A program made the position numbers and the translations under genes. A stretch of 64,000 nt of DNA from Trinickia fusca (GTDB lineage: Bacteria; Pseudomonadota; Gammaproteobacteria; Burkholderiales; Burkholderiaceae): the NCBI RefSeq assembly GCF_003628145.1, contig NZ_RBZV01000002.1:310001-374000 (forward strand), read 5' to 3'. The notes below the pieces were generated by a model, which worked only from the letters and a program-made list of their open reading frames with translations, made no database searches and had not been told where the DNA came from. Positions 32,094-41,000 of the stretch are shown here, piece after piece. Every line of letters begins with the position of its first letter. The first letter of the stretch is position 1.

Positions 32094-32849
32094 ATGCGTC
32101 AAATCGTCATCGATACCGAAACCACCGGCCTTAACGCGCGCACAGGCGATCGCATCCTCGAAGTCGGCGCAGTCGAGCTCGTCAATCGGCGGCTGACCGG
32201 CAACAACCTGCACATCTACATCAACCCCGAACGCGATAGCGACCCGGGCGCACTGGCGGTGCACGGCCTCACGACCGAGTTCCTCAGCGACAAGCCCAAG
32301 TTCGCGGAGATCGCCGACCAGTTGCGCGACTATGTGCGGGACGCGGAGCTCATCATCCACAACTCGGCGTTCGACATCGGCTTCTTCGAGGCGGAATTCG
32401 CGCTGCTCGGTTTGCCAAAGTTCATGGGCCACGTGAGCGGCGTCATCGACACCCTCTCGCAGGCCAAGCAGATGTTCCCGGGCAAGCGCAACTCGCTCGA
32501 CGCGCTGTGCGACCGCTTCGGCATCAACAACTCGCACCGTAAGCTGCACGGCGCCCTGCTCGACTCGGAGCTGCTGGCCGAGGTGTATCTGGCGATGACG
32601 CGCGGTCAGGAGAGTCTCGTCATCGACATGCTCGGCGACACGCAAGCCAAAGCCGATGCGGCTGCGCCTGGGGCCGCGCTGGTGATCGACGGGCTCGAGC
32701 TGCCTGTGCTGGCGGCCGATGATGAGGAGCTTGCCGCGCATCAGGCGGTGCTCGATCAGCTCGACAAATCGGTCAAGGGGACGTGTGTTTGGCGGACTCA
32801 GCCGGTCGCTGAGACGGGTGCCGATGCGGCAGCTGCACAAGTCGTGTAA
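32094..32849 (+). CDS. dnaQ: DNA polymerase III epsilon subunit (3'-5' proofreading exonuclease)
   Basis: 251 residues. The DEDDh exonuclease motifs are visible: Exo I VIDTETTGL (D7, E9), Exo II around IIHNSAFDIGFF, and Exo III HGALLDSELLAEVY. A C-terminal tail (about 180-251) links to the polymerase alpha subunit in relatives. The ATG at 32094 begins MRQIVIDTETTG. An upstream ATG in frame adds 23 unconserved residues. Next to rnhA in the same direction. Confidence 0.97.
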   Translation: MRQIVIDTETTGLNARTGDRILEVGAVELVNRRLTGNNLHIYINPERDSDPGALAVHGLTTEFLSDKPKFAEIADQLRDYVRDAELIIHNSAFDIGFFEAEFALLGLPKFMGHVSGVIDTLSQAKQMFPGKRNSLDALCDRFGINNSHRKLHGALLDSELLAEVYLAMTRGQESLVIDMLGDTQAKADAAAPGAALVIDGLELPVLAADDEELAAHQAVLDQLDKSVKGTCVWRTQPVAETGADAAAAQVV

Positions 32850-32856
32850 AAAGTAC

Positions 32857-32885
32857 TTTACGACCTCGGAAAAGCCTGACATAAT
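32857..32885 (+). promoter_or_regulatory. Candidate promoter of tRNA-Val
   Basis: TTTACG (32857-32862) and CATAAT (32880-32885) are separated by 17 bases and lie 12 bases before the mature tRNA. This is a plausible sigma-70 promoter. Confidence 0.5.
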
Positions 32886-32897
32886 TCGAAGCTCTTC

Positions 32898-32972
32898 GGG
32901 TGGTTAGCTCAGCGGTAGAGCACTGCCTTCACACGGCAGGGGTCACTGGTTCGATCCCAGTACTACCCACCA
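32898..32972 (+). tRNA. tRNA-Val (anticodon CAC)
   Basis: A 75-base gene with encoded CCA. The acceptor GGGTGGT pairs with ACTACCC (one G-U), the anticodon arm CTGCC-TTCACAC-GGCAG reads CAC, and the T-arm GGTTCGATCCC is standard. A terminator follows. The 3' side is the edge of the only accessory patch in the window, a common insertion point for mobile DNA. Confidence 0.97.
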
Positions 32973-33001
32973 GAATTCGTGGGTTGTAGAACCCGAAGAA
33001 C

Positions 33002-33037
33002 AAAGGCCCTCTGGCGTAAGCCGAGGGCCTTTTTCTT
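33002..33037 (+). terminator. Terminator after tRNA-Val
   Basis: AAAGGCCCTC (33002-33011) pairs with GAGGGCCTTT (33023-33032), followed by more T-rich sequence. Confidence 0.9.
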
Positions 33038-33108
33038 TGCCGCCAAATCTCCGTGAATTTGCTTTTGGCGGAGCTTTGGCGGAACCGCAAATAAGCGGCA
33101 GGTCGTTG

Positions 33109-33358
33109 CTAGGCGGCGACCAATTCGCGCGGTGTGACTTCCCTCTCAATTTCCTTGCCATGCGCAGCAGATGAGGTTTTAAGGTCAAATGCCTGTTGCA
33201 GGTTGGAAACAAACTCGCCACTGGTCGTTTATGCGGATGCTGTGCTGACCTACGCGATCGCCTCGTAGCGCTTCAAGCCTGTTCCCACCAGGTCGATTTA
33301 ACGCCAGGCTCCAGTCGCTGTTCCTTTTTTTCGCAGCGTCCTTGGCGATCTCGGAATA
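33109..33358 (-). pseudogene. Relic of a HigB-HigA toxin-antitoxin pair
   Basis: Two overlapping frames on the minus strand look like pieces of one toxin-antitoxin operon. In one frame (33358 down to the stop at 33185) the translation contains PGGNRLEALR and GDRVGQHSIRINDQWRVCF, the core of HigB/RelE-type toxins, but it has no start (a stop precedes it) and breaks right after RVCF. In the second frame, ending at 33109, NLQQAFDLKT and HGKEIEREVTPREL match the tail of HigA-type antitoxins. The simplest reading is an internal deletion that fused the middle of the toxin to the end of the antitoxin, plus loss of the toxin start. It is unlikely to make a working protein. Confidence 0.7.
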
Positions 33359-33429
33359 TCACCCCTCACCCTTTCCCCGTGCAATGTTGCATTCGAAAAT
33401 ACTAACGGCGACAGCATCAGGCGGCACGA

Positions 33430-34386
33430 TTACCGCCTATATTCTGGCTGCAACCAAATATCTTCAAGGCGTCGCTTCATTCGATTAAAGAGTGCGAGAA
33501 AACGCCCCCTATTATCGGGGATCTGCGCGATCGCAAAAAACTCCATAAAATAGTCGCCGAGATACGTCCGCTTGTTCCTGCGAATGGCCATTCGTTTTAG
33601 ATAACCAATACTTTGCCGTTTTCCCGCGGCCAACGCTTCGCGGTAAATCTTCCTGATTCGCTTCTTGAGGGCTTTATGGGTGCAGTGCACTCGGACGTAA
33701 TCTATGACCACGCGCTCGAACCATGACTCTGCCGTTTCTGCGAACCAGCGTCCGTTGACAAGCCGCCGCCTTTGTAGTCGGCGCACGCTGATGCCGGCAT
33801 CCCAAGTTTGGAAAAGATCGGCGTAGAACTGTTTGAATCCTGTTTCGATCTCGTCAGGATACACGGGACCGGTGGGGGCCAACATGGCATAGCACGGGCT
33901 CGTACTGTATGCAGCAATCGCGCCAAGAAAGTAGGCCCCGAAGCACGCAGCAAACGACGCAAAGAGATTGTATTCGCACGCGATGTTCAACTGCCTCAGC
34001 AGTTCGGCGGCATCACGCCATGCGAGTTCGCTACCGTTTTCGAACTGGAGTCCGTCGTTTTCATCGCCATGACATTCGACGTGCAGCAATGGTATTTCGC
34101 CAGATTTGCATTCATCGACTAGCCTCAGGATGATCTCGCGAAAGTGGACCACGCTTTCGCACAATACAAACTCAATAGGTACGGGTTGATCTCGCTGGCT
34201 GTTGAGGCCCGCCAGGTAATCTCTCAGGATTGCACCGGTTTGGCGTTCATCAGGCTCGAGAGACTGGATGATGACAATCTTGGTAAAAGTGAACGGCGCA
34301 TGCATAGGGCACGGAATCAGTAATTGATCCCCTATTTTACGTTCAAGCCCGCAGGAGAGGGGCATAGCTGGTATGCCGGAGTTCAT
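33430..34386 (-). CDS. Caspase/CHAT-like putative cysteine peptidase (hypothetical)
   Basis: 318 residues, no close family that I recognise by name. The middle part has the layout of a caspase-like (C14/CHAT) fold: strand KIVIIQSL, helix, strand IEFVLCES, then LLHVECHGDEN with candidate catalytic His106, and 42 residues later FASFAACFGAY with candidate Cys148, followed by CYAMLAPTGPV. The C-terminal 130 residues are helical, basic and rich in Arg/Lys. No signal peptide or membrane helix is clear. The start is uncertain: ATG at 34386 or at 34305 (MHAPFTFTK), neither with a good ribosome-binding site. GC is clearly lower than in the neighbouring core genes. It lies between a dead and a live toxin-antitoxin pair, which suggests an abortive or defence role. 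That is inference. Confidence 0.65.
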   Translation of the reverse strand: MNSGIPAMPLSCGLERKIGDQLLIPCPMHAPFTFTKIVIIQSLEPDERQTGAILRDYLAGLNSQRDQPVPIEFVLCESVVHFREIILRLVDECKSGEIPLLHVECHGDENDGLQFENGSELAWRDAAELLRQLNIACEYNLFASFAACFGAYFLGAIAAYSTSPCYAMLAPTGPVYPDEIETGFKQFYADLFQTWDAGISVRRLQRRRLVNGRWFAETAESWFERVVIDYVRVHCTHKALKKRIRKIYREALAAGKRQSIGYLKRMAIRRNKRTYLGDYFMEFFAIAQIPDNRGRFLALFNRMKRRLEDIWLQPEYRR

Positions 34387-34590
34387 TGGGCCAAATCTGC
34401 ATCAAGTCGGGCGACCTTTACGTCGCGTTGTTCGGAAGAACTGAGCGGGCAAATAGCACAGCCTCCGGTCGACCAAAATCGGTGCGATCGCGTAGTCCCA
34501 TGGCGATCGCGAGTCGTGCAGCACCACGCAGACGCTAGAGGCCACCAAGCTCGCATTGCTTCACATACAGGGTCTCGTGCTCGCCCCCAT

Positions 34591-34881
34591 TCACGCGTGT
34601 GCAACCTTGGTCGTCAGTTCGAGGCCCAACGCTTTCATCACCGCCAGTATCGTCTTCAACGTCGGATTGCCTTGCTCGCTGAAGGAACGATAGAGCTGCT
34701 CGCGCGAGAGCCCCGTTTGCCCTGCGATCTGCGCCATGCCCTTAGCACGTGCCACTACACCAAGCGCATGCGCAATATAAGCCGCATCGTTCGTCTCGAA
34801 CGCCTCAGCCATGAACACCGCAATCGCCTCGTCACTGCCTAAATCCTCGGCAGGATCATAGGTCGTCAACTTTTCGACCAT
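34591..34881 (-). CDS. HTH antidote of a RelE/ParE-type toxin-antitoxin pair
   Basis: 96 residues from the ATG at 34881. It has the pattern of the 'addiction module antidote' HTH family: an acidic N-terminus (LTTYDPAEDLGSDEAIAVFMAEAFET) followed by a Cro/CI-like helix-turn-helix (MAQIAGQTGLSREQLYRSFSEQGNPTLKTILAVMKALGL). It should neutralise the toxin encoded just upstream and repress the operon. GAGAG lies a few bases before the ATG, and the start follows the toxin stop by one base. Toxin-first order is the rule for this family. Confidence 0.85.
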   Translation of the reverse strand: MVEKLTTYDPAEDLGSDEAIAVFMAEAFETNDAAYIAHALGVVARAKGMAQIAGQTGLSREQLYRSFSEQGNPTLKTILAVMKALGLELTTKVAHA

Positions 34882-34882
34882 T

Positions 34883-35182
34883 TCACTCTCCCAACTCATT
34901 CGCCAGACGCTTGGCCAACTCGATGTCCCTCGCTTGCCCGCTCTTCGTACCGCCGCACAGCAGTATGACGATCGTATCGCCCCGTTTCTGGAAGTAAATG
35001 CGGTAGCCCGGGCCATAGTGGATGCGCAACTCGCTGATCCCTTGCCCTACTGGCTCCACATCCCCCGCGTACCCAAAGGCCAGACGGTCCAGCCGCGACG
35101 CGATCAGCGCGCGAGCTCGCCCATCCTTGAGCCGCGCGCGCCATTTTCGGAAGGTTTCCGTTTGCTTGAGCTCGATCGTCAT
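34883..35182 (-). CDS. RelE/ParE-superfamily toxin
   Basis: 99 residues. It matches the phage-derived Gp49/HigB-like subgroup of RelE/ParE toxins: ETFRKWRARLKDGRARALIASRLDRL, then ELRIHYGPGYRIYFQKRGDTIVILLCGGTK and QARDIELAKRLANEL. Related toxins cleave translated mRNA or poison gyrase. The target here is not known. It is co-transcribed with the downstream antidote. A T/A-rich promoter region with two GTTTAT repeats lies just upstream. Confidence 0.88.
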   Translation of the reverse strand: MTIELKQTETFRKWRARLKDGRARALIASRLDRLAFGYAGDVEPVGQGISELRIHYGPGYRIYFQKRGDTIVILLCGGTKSGQARDIELAKRLANELGE

Positions 35183-35594
35183 GGAATGAAATGCATTGTA
35201 TTTTATAAACTACTCGATAAACAAGGGACTTCATCACACCCTCTGTCATCACGCCTGGTCGCCCCCCCCCCTTGCGCAGCCGGTTCGGCTGCGTCTGCTT
35301 GACCGACTTGGCCCACTCGCGCCGCTCCAGCCCCACCGGGGTACGTCGCTGTATGAATCCCCTTGAGCGCCCTGATAGCCGTCTGCGCACCCCAGCCGAA
35401 ATCAACACTGCGGACGGGTTTGATGGCTGGTTTCTCGCGCTCAAATTTATCTTACCAATTGAAATATTTTGTATTGAACTTGAAAGAAATTGAGTTGCCG
35501 CAATGCGACCGCGAAATCGGACCAACCTGATTGCCCTCCGGGTCGGGATTCGCTCTCGGGTGCGACACCCCACTAAACAATCTGTTTGACAGAC
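35183..35594. other. Non-coding stretch with toxin-antitoxin promoter region
   Basis: No gene is supported here. On the minus strand, GTTTAT occurs twice 12 bases apart (complements of 35205-35210 and 35217-35222) just upstream of the toxin start, next to an A/T-rich -10-like TATAAA. This could be the antidote operator. A run of ten C lies at 35262-35271. The remainder shows no recognisable protein remnant. Confidence 0.4.
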
Positions 35595-35620
35595 TATCTT
35601 AAGATATATATCTTAAGATA
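35595..35620. promoter_or_regulatory. Perfect 26-bp nested palindrome upstream of the PadR gene
   Basis: The 12-bp palindrome TATCTTAAGATA occurs twice (35595-35606 and 35609-35620) separated by TA, so the whole 26 bases are also a perfect palindrome. It ends 28 bases before the PadR start codon, across the expected promoter. Two dimer sites two helical turns apart or less is a natural autoregulatory operator layout (inference). Confidence 0.8.
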
Positions 35621-35648
35621 CACATTCACCCACACGAGGAGTCTCACG

Positions 35649-36500
35649 ATGCGTCACCGCCATCATCACGACTTTCACCAGTACTCAGATTTCGAACACG
35701 ACCTTCACGCTCACCGTGGCTGGGGCCGCGACCACGAGCACCGCCACGACCACGGCCACGATCACAGCCATCACCCCGACGAACCGCACAGCCGTGGCGG
35801 TCGAAGCCGCCGCCAGCACCACGGCCACCCATTCGCCGACGCCTCATTCCTGCACGGCCTGTGGCACGCGATCGGCCGCCATCGTCACCGTCACGGTAAC
35901 GGCGGCCCCTCCTGGGGCGGTCGCGGCGACCACGGCTTTGGCGACGACGAGCGCCTCACGCGTGGCCGCAAGTTCTCGGGCGAAGATTTGCAACTGATGC
36001 TGCTAGCGCTGATCGAAGAAGCGCCGCGCCACGGCTACGAGCTCATCAAGGCGCTCGAAACGCGTTCGAACGGCTTCTACGCGCCGAGCCCCGGCATGGT
36101 CTATCCCGCGCTGACCTATCTCGAAGAACTCGGCTACGTGACGGTCCAGCAAGAAGGCAATCGCAAGCGCTATGAAATCGCGCAGGCAGGCCGCGACTAT
36201 CTGGCAGCCCATCGCGACCAAGTCGATCTGATTCTCGCGAAGCTCAGCTATATCGCGCACAAGATGGATTCAGTGCGCCGTGCCTATGCGGCTAGCGACG
36301 ACGAAGGCGTTGGCCACGACATGAGCAACTGGCATCCGAAACTTGTCGAAGCACGTTATGCTCTCAAGCTAGCGCTGCTGCGCCGCGCCGACGCGGGAGA
36401 ACAGGAGCAACGCCGCATCGCCGAGATCCTGCTGCGCGCAGCAGCAGAAATCGAAGGCAATTCAAGCGGCGCATCGCCTGCACCCACTGCTTCCGCTTGA
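35649..36500 (+). CDS. PadR-family regulator with His-rich N-terminal metal-binding extension
   Basis: 283 residues. Residues 1-96 are extremely histidine-rich (about 26 His by my count, in runs such as HRHHHDFHQY and HDHGHDHSHH). Residues about 105-200 are the PadR winged helix: FSGEDLQLMLLALIEEAPRHGYELIKALE, then YPALTYLEELGYV and KRYEIAQAGRDYL. The C-terminal helices dimerise in relatives. The architecture recalls E. coli YqjI/NfeR, a nickel-responsive PadR regulator, so metal sensing is likely. The ATG at 35649 has GAGGAG about 8 bases upstream. It is followed in the same direction by an MFS transporter, its probable target. Confidence 0.88.
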   Translation: MRHRHHHDFHQYSDFEHDLHAHRGWGRDHEHRHDHGHDHSHHPDEPHSRGGRSRRQHHGHPFADASFLHGLWHAIGRHRHRHGNGGPSWGGRGDHGFGDDERLTRGRKFSGEDLQLMLLALIEEAPRHGYELIKALETRSNGFYAPSPGMVYPALTYLEELGYVTVQQEGNRKRYEIAQAGRDYLAAHRDQVDLILAKLSYIAHKMDSVRRAYAASDDEGVGHDMSNWHPKLVEARYALKLALLRRADAGEQEQRRIAEILLRAAAEIEGNSSGASPAPTASA

Positions 36501-36613
36501 AGCTTGAAGCCTGAGGCTCGACACCCGCACGCGCTCGCTCGCACACCGCCGGCTCGCGACCGGCACCGCATTGCTACGCCCCACAATCACAATAACAAGG
36601 ACCTGAATAACTT

Positions 36614-37927
36614 ATGTACGCATTGCCTCCTCGACGCGAGCGCCGTCTGATCTGGCTGCTCGCGCTGGTCCAGTTCACGCTCATCATCGACTTCATGGTG
36701 ATGCTGCCGCTGGGTCCGCAGATCATGGGCGCATTCCACATCGCGCCCGCCGCTTTTGCGGCCGCCGTATCCGCTTATTCGTGGTGCTCCGGCCTCTCGG
36801 GACTCTTCGCGGCGACGATCATGGATCGCTTCGACCGACGCCGTCTGCTATTCGTGACCTACGCGCTATTTGCACTGTCGAACCTCGCCTGCGCGAGTGC
36901 GACAACCTACCCGCTGCTCATCGCGGCGCGCGCATTCGCGGGTATCACCGGCGGCCTGGTGGCCACGACCGTGATGGCGATCGTCGCCGATGTGATTCCG
37001 GCAGAACGTCGCGGCGCCGCAACCGGGGTCATCATGACCGCCTTCTCGCTGGCCTCGATCGCCGGCGTACCGGTCGGCATCCTGATCGGTGCGCATTTCG
37101 GCTGGACCTCGACGTTCTGGCTGCTCGTCGTGCTGTGCGTGACGGTCGCTTGCGCAGGCGCATCGGCCGTGCCACCGCTGCGCCAGCATCTGCGCATGCG
37201 CACCCCCGTGCCGGTTGCCGAGGCACTGCCCGCGCTCATCCGCATCCTGACGTATCGGCCGCACATGAAAGCGTTCACGCTGACGTTCATCATGATGTTC
37301 GCGCAGATGCTCGTGATCCCGTTCATCTCGCCAGTGCTCGTCGCGAACCACGGCGTCTCGCCCAAGCATCTGTCGTGGCTGTATATGGCGGGGGGCGCAG
37401 CGACGTTCTTCACGTCGCGCGCAGTCGGGCGGCTGTCCGACCGCATCGGCCACCGCGTCGTGTTCCGAACCTTCGGTGCCCTCGCGATCGTGCCCATGCT
37501 GATCATGACGCACCTGCCGCAGATCTCTTATCTGCTGATCCTGCCGTTCTTCGCAGCCTTCATGGTCATTTCCTCGAGCCGCATGGTGCCGATGCAGGCC
37601 ATCATCACGCTCGTACCCGCGCCCGCCGAACGCGGCGCATTCCTCAGTGCGAACGGCGCCATGCAATCGCTGGCCGGGGGCTGTGGCACATGGCTCGGCG
37701 GCCTGATGCTGTCGACCGACTCGGCCGGGCACATCCTCGGTTACGGCATGAACGGCTGGGTATCGGTGTCGCTGGCTGCGCTGGCGCTGATCTGGATCGG
37801 CTTCGTCACGAGTTCACCCGCGCAGCAGCAGGCCGCATCGGCCACCCCGCAGCCGGTCTCGCCCGAAGGCGACGAAAACGAACGGCCGCCGCTACCGGCA
37901 GAAGCGGCGACGGAACTGGCTTCTTAA
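36614..37927 (+). CDS. MFS transporter (DHA1-type), probably PadR-controlled
   Basis: 437 residues with 12 predicted membrane helices. The cytoplasmic loop after helix 2 has the MFS motif A-like [11 protein letters not shown], and the equivalent in the second half is [13 protein letters not shown]. Helix 4-5 has the [15 protein letters not shown] block. The last 40 residues are a polar Pro/Glu/Ala tail. This matches drug/metabolite proton antiporters of the inner membrane. The cargo is unknown. It lies 113 bases after the PadR gene. A metal-chelate or toxic compound exporter under metal-responsive control is a reasonable guess only. Confidence 0.85.
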   Translation: MYALPPRRERRLIWLLALVQFTLIIDFMVMLPLGPQIMGAFHIAPAAFAAAVSAYSWCSGLSGLFAATIMDRFDRRRLLFVTYALFALSNLACASATTYPLLIAARAFAGITGGLVATTVMAIVADVIPAERRGAATGVIMTAFSLASIAGVPVGILIGAHFGWTSTFWLLVVLCVTVACAGASAVPPLRQHLRMRTPVPVAEALPALIRILTYRPHMKAFTLTFIMMFAQMLVIPFISPVLVANHGVSPKHLSWLYMAGGAATFFTSRAVGRLSDRIGHRVVFRTFGALAIVPMLIMTHLPQISYLLILPFFAAFMVISSSRMVPMQAIITLVPAPAERGAFLSANGAMQSLAGGCGTWLGGLMLSTDSAGHILGYGMNGWVSVSLAALALIWIGFVTSSPAQQQAASATPQPVSPEGDENERPPLPAEAATELAS

Positions 37928-37940
37928 CCCTGCAAACAAC

Positions 37941-37972
37941 AACGGTGCGACATCAACAGATGCCGCACCGTT
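37941..37972. terminator. Hairpin between the MFS gene and uvrA
   Basis: AACGGTGCG (37941-37949) pairs with CGCACCGTT (37964-37972). The T-tail is short. It separates two convergent genes. Confidence 0.6.
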
Positions 37973-38002
37973 TGCGCTCCCCTTCACCAGCAGCCGCCCC
38001 CG

Positions 38003-41000
38003 TCACGCCCGGCGCAAGCCCTCATCGGACGCGAACGTCTGCCCTACCCGCGCAAGCACCGGTGCGAGCGCTTCGCCCGTGTGGCTCTCACGCACCGTCA
38101 CCAGCGTTTCGGGATCGGCAGCCGCCACGACGGTCCCGCCCCCCGCCCCACCCTCGGGACCCAGGTCGACGATCCAGTCGGCTTCGGCGATCACGTCGAG
38201 ATCGTGCTCGATCACGACGACGCTATGCCCCGCATCGACAAGCCGGTGCAGCACGCGGATCAACCGCGCGACGTCGGCCATGTGCAGCCCGACCGTCGGC
38301 TCGTCGAGCACATATAGCGTATGCGGTGCCTTCTGTCCGCGTCGCGTCACGTCGTCGCGCACCTTGGCCAGTTCGGTCACGAGCTTGATGCGCTGCGCCT
38401 CGCCACCTGAGAGCGTCGGCGATGGCTGACCGAGCGTCAGATAGCCCAAGCCCACATCCTTCATCAACTGCAACGGATGCGCGATGCTCTGCATCGCCGC
38501 AAAGAACTCGACGGCTTCGTCGATCTCCATCGTCAGCACGTCGCCGATGTTCTTGCCGCGCCACGTCACCGCCAGCGTCTCAGGATTGAAGCGCTGGCCG
38601 TGGCACACGTCGCACGGCACCTTCACGTCGGGCAGGAAGCTCATGCCGATCGTGCGCACGCCCTGGCCTTCGCAGGCCGGGCACCGCCCATCGCCCGTGT
38701 TGAACGAGAAGCGCGAAGCCGTGTAGCCGCGTGCGCGCGCTTCGAGCGTGTCGGCGAACAGCTTGCGGATCGTGTCCCACACACCGATGTAGGTCGCCGG
38801 ACACGAGCGCGGCGTCTTGCCGATCGGCGTCTGATCAACTTCGAGCACGCGATCGATCGCCTCCCAACCGGAAATCGAATCGCAGCCGACCCAACGGTGC
38901 GTCACGTTCAGCGGCGTGCTCGCGCGCGTCTGGCTGCCCGTACGGCGGCTCGGCTGTGCGCGCTCGGTCTCCTGCGCAGTGCGGCGCGCGCGACGCGTCG
39001 CCGGCGACGACAACACCGAGCGCCCCACTGCATCGAGCAAGTTGGTCATCAGCACGTCGCGCGCGAGCGTCGACTTACCGGAGCCCGATACACCCGTGAC
39101 CACGACGAGTCGCGCAAGCGGCACGCCGACCGTCACATCGCGCAAGTTGTGCTGCCGCGCGCCGTGCACGGTGAGCCAGCGCTCGGGCACGCCCGCGGCG
39201 CCGTCGGCCCGCACTTCGCGGCGCGGCTGGAGCGGATGCACGATCGGGCGTGCGAGAAACTGGCCCGTCAGCGAATCGCCACGCGCAGCCAGATCGCCGA
39301 CGCCGCCCTCGGCCACCAGTTGCCCGCCGCGCTTGCCGGCGCCAGGTCCGATGTCGATGATGTGGTCGGCGCGCCGGATCGTGTCTTCGTCGTGCTCGAC
39401 CACGACGAGCGTGTTGCCCTTGTCGCCGAGCTGCCGCAAAGCGTCGAGCAGGATGCGGTTGTCGCGCGGATGCAGGCCGATCGTCGGCTCGTCGAGCACG
39501 TAGCAAACGCCCTGCAGGTTGCTGCCGAGCTGCGCAGCGAGACGAATACGCTGCGCTTCGCCGCCCGACAAGCTCGGCGCGGCGCGATCGAGGCTCAGAT
39601 AGCCGAGGCCCACTTCTTCGAGAAAGCGCAGGCGGCTCGCGATCTCGGCCACCACGTCGCGCGCGATCTGCGCGTCGCGTCCATCGAGTTCGAGCGCATC
39701 GATCCAGCGACGCGTATCGGAGACGGTCCACTGCCCCACGTCGACAATCGAGTGAGCGCCGAAGTAGACGGCACGCGCCGCTGCATTGAGCCGCGTGCCG
39801 CCGCAATCGGGGCACGGCGTCTCGCCGACGCCTTCGGGCTCGAGCTCCTCGGAAGGCAGCGTCTGTTCGCGGCCGCGGCCGTCGTCGGCAAAACCCGTAT
39901 CGTCGAACGCGGCGCGCTGCTCGCGCGTGAGCGCGAGGCCGGTGCCGACGCAGCTCCCGCACCAACCGTGCTTGCTGTTGTACGAGAACATGCGCGGATC
40001 GAGCTCGGGATAGCTCGTGCCGCACACGGGGCAGGCACGCTTGACCGACAGCACCTGCAGCGTGCCGATGCCCGCGGTCGAGTGGCCGTTCGCGAGCGCG
40101 TCGGCGAGACCGTCGAGCGGCGCGATCAAATGCATGATGCCCTTGCCGAGCTCGAGCGTCGCATCGAGCGCGCGGCGCAGTTCGTCTTCGCGATCGGCCG
40201 AGATCACCAGATCGGCGACGGGCAACTCGATCGTGTGCTCGCGGAAGCGCTCGAGCTTGGGCCACGGCTCGACGGGCACGAACTCGCCGTCCACGCGCAG
40301 ATGCGTATGGCCGCGCGCCTTGGCCCATTTGGCCAGATCGGTGTAGACGCCTTTGCGGTTGACGACGAGCGGCGCAAAAAACCCGACGTGCCGCCCCGCA
40401 TGCTCGCGCAGCAGCTGCGCGGCGATCGACTCGACGCTTTGCGGGGTGACCGGCGCGTCGTCGTGCACGCAATGCTGCACACCGAGCTTCACGTACAGCA
40501 GCCGCAGGAAGTGCCACACCTCCGAGGTCGTGGCCACGGTACTCTTGCGTCCGCCGCGCGAAAGGCGCTGCTCGATCGCGACCGTCGGCGGAATGCCGTA
40601 GACCGCATCGACTTCGGGCCGCCCCGCCGGCTGCACGATGGAGCGCGCGTAAGCGTTCAGCGATTCGAGGTAGCGTCGCTGCCCCTCGTGGAACAGGATG
40701 TCGAAGGCGAGCGTGGATTTGCCCGAGCCCGACACGCCCGTGATGACATTGAACTTGCCGTGTGGAATATCGACGTGCAGCGCCTTCAGGTTGTGCTCAC
40801 GCGCGTTGACGATGCGCACGACGTCCTCGCCCTCCACCACGCGGCGCGCACGCACGGCGGCCAGCGCCGATTGCAGCGGCCGGCCCGTGTCGGCGGCGGC
40901 GAACGCCTGCTCGGCACCCTGCCCGAGCGCGCGTTCGTACTGGATCAGCGCAACACCGGTGTGCGATTCGGCACAGGCCTTGACGTCGTCGGGCGTACCC

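Noticed and set aside
32943-33221. A 92-codon frame overlapping tRNA-Val and its terminator
   Set aside because: It reads through the tRNA in antisense. The real signal in this interval is the HigB/HigA relic in other frames.
34387-34590. Possible decayed gene between the caspase-like gene and the antidote
   Set aside because: Several short frames exist on both strands, but none resembles a family I know, and no start with a ribosome-binding site is visible.
35262-35271. Run of ten C as a phase-variable tract
   Set aside because: It lies outside any supported gene and not in a clear promoter spacer, so there is nothing for it to switch. It could also be a sequencing weak spot.
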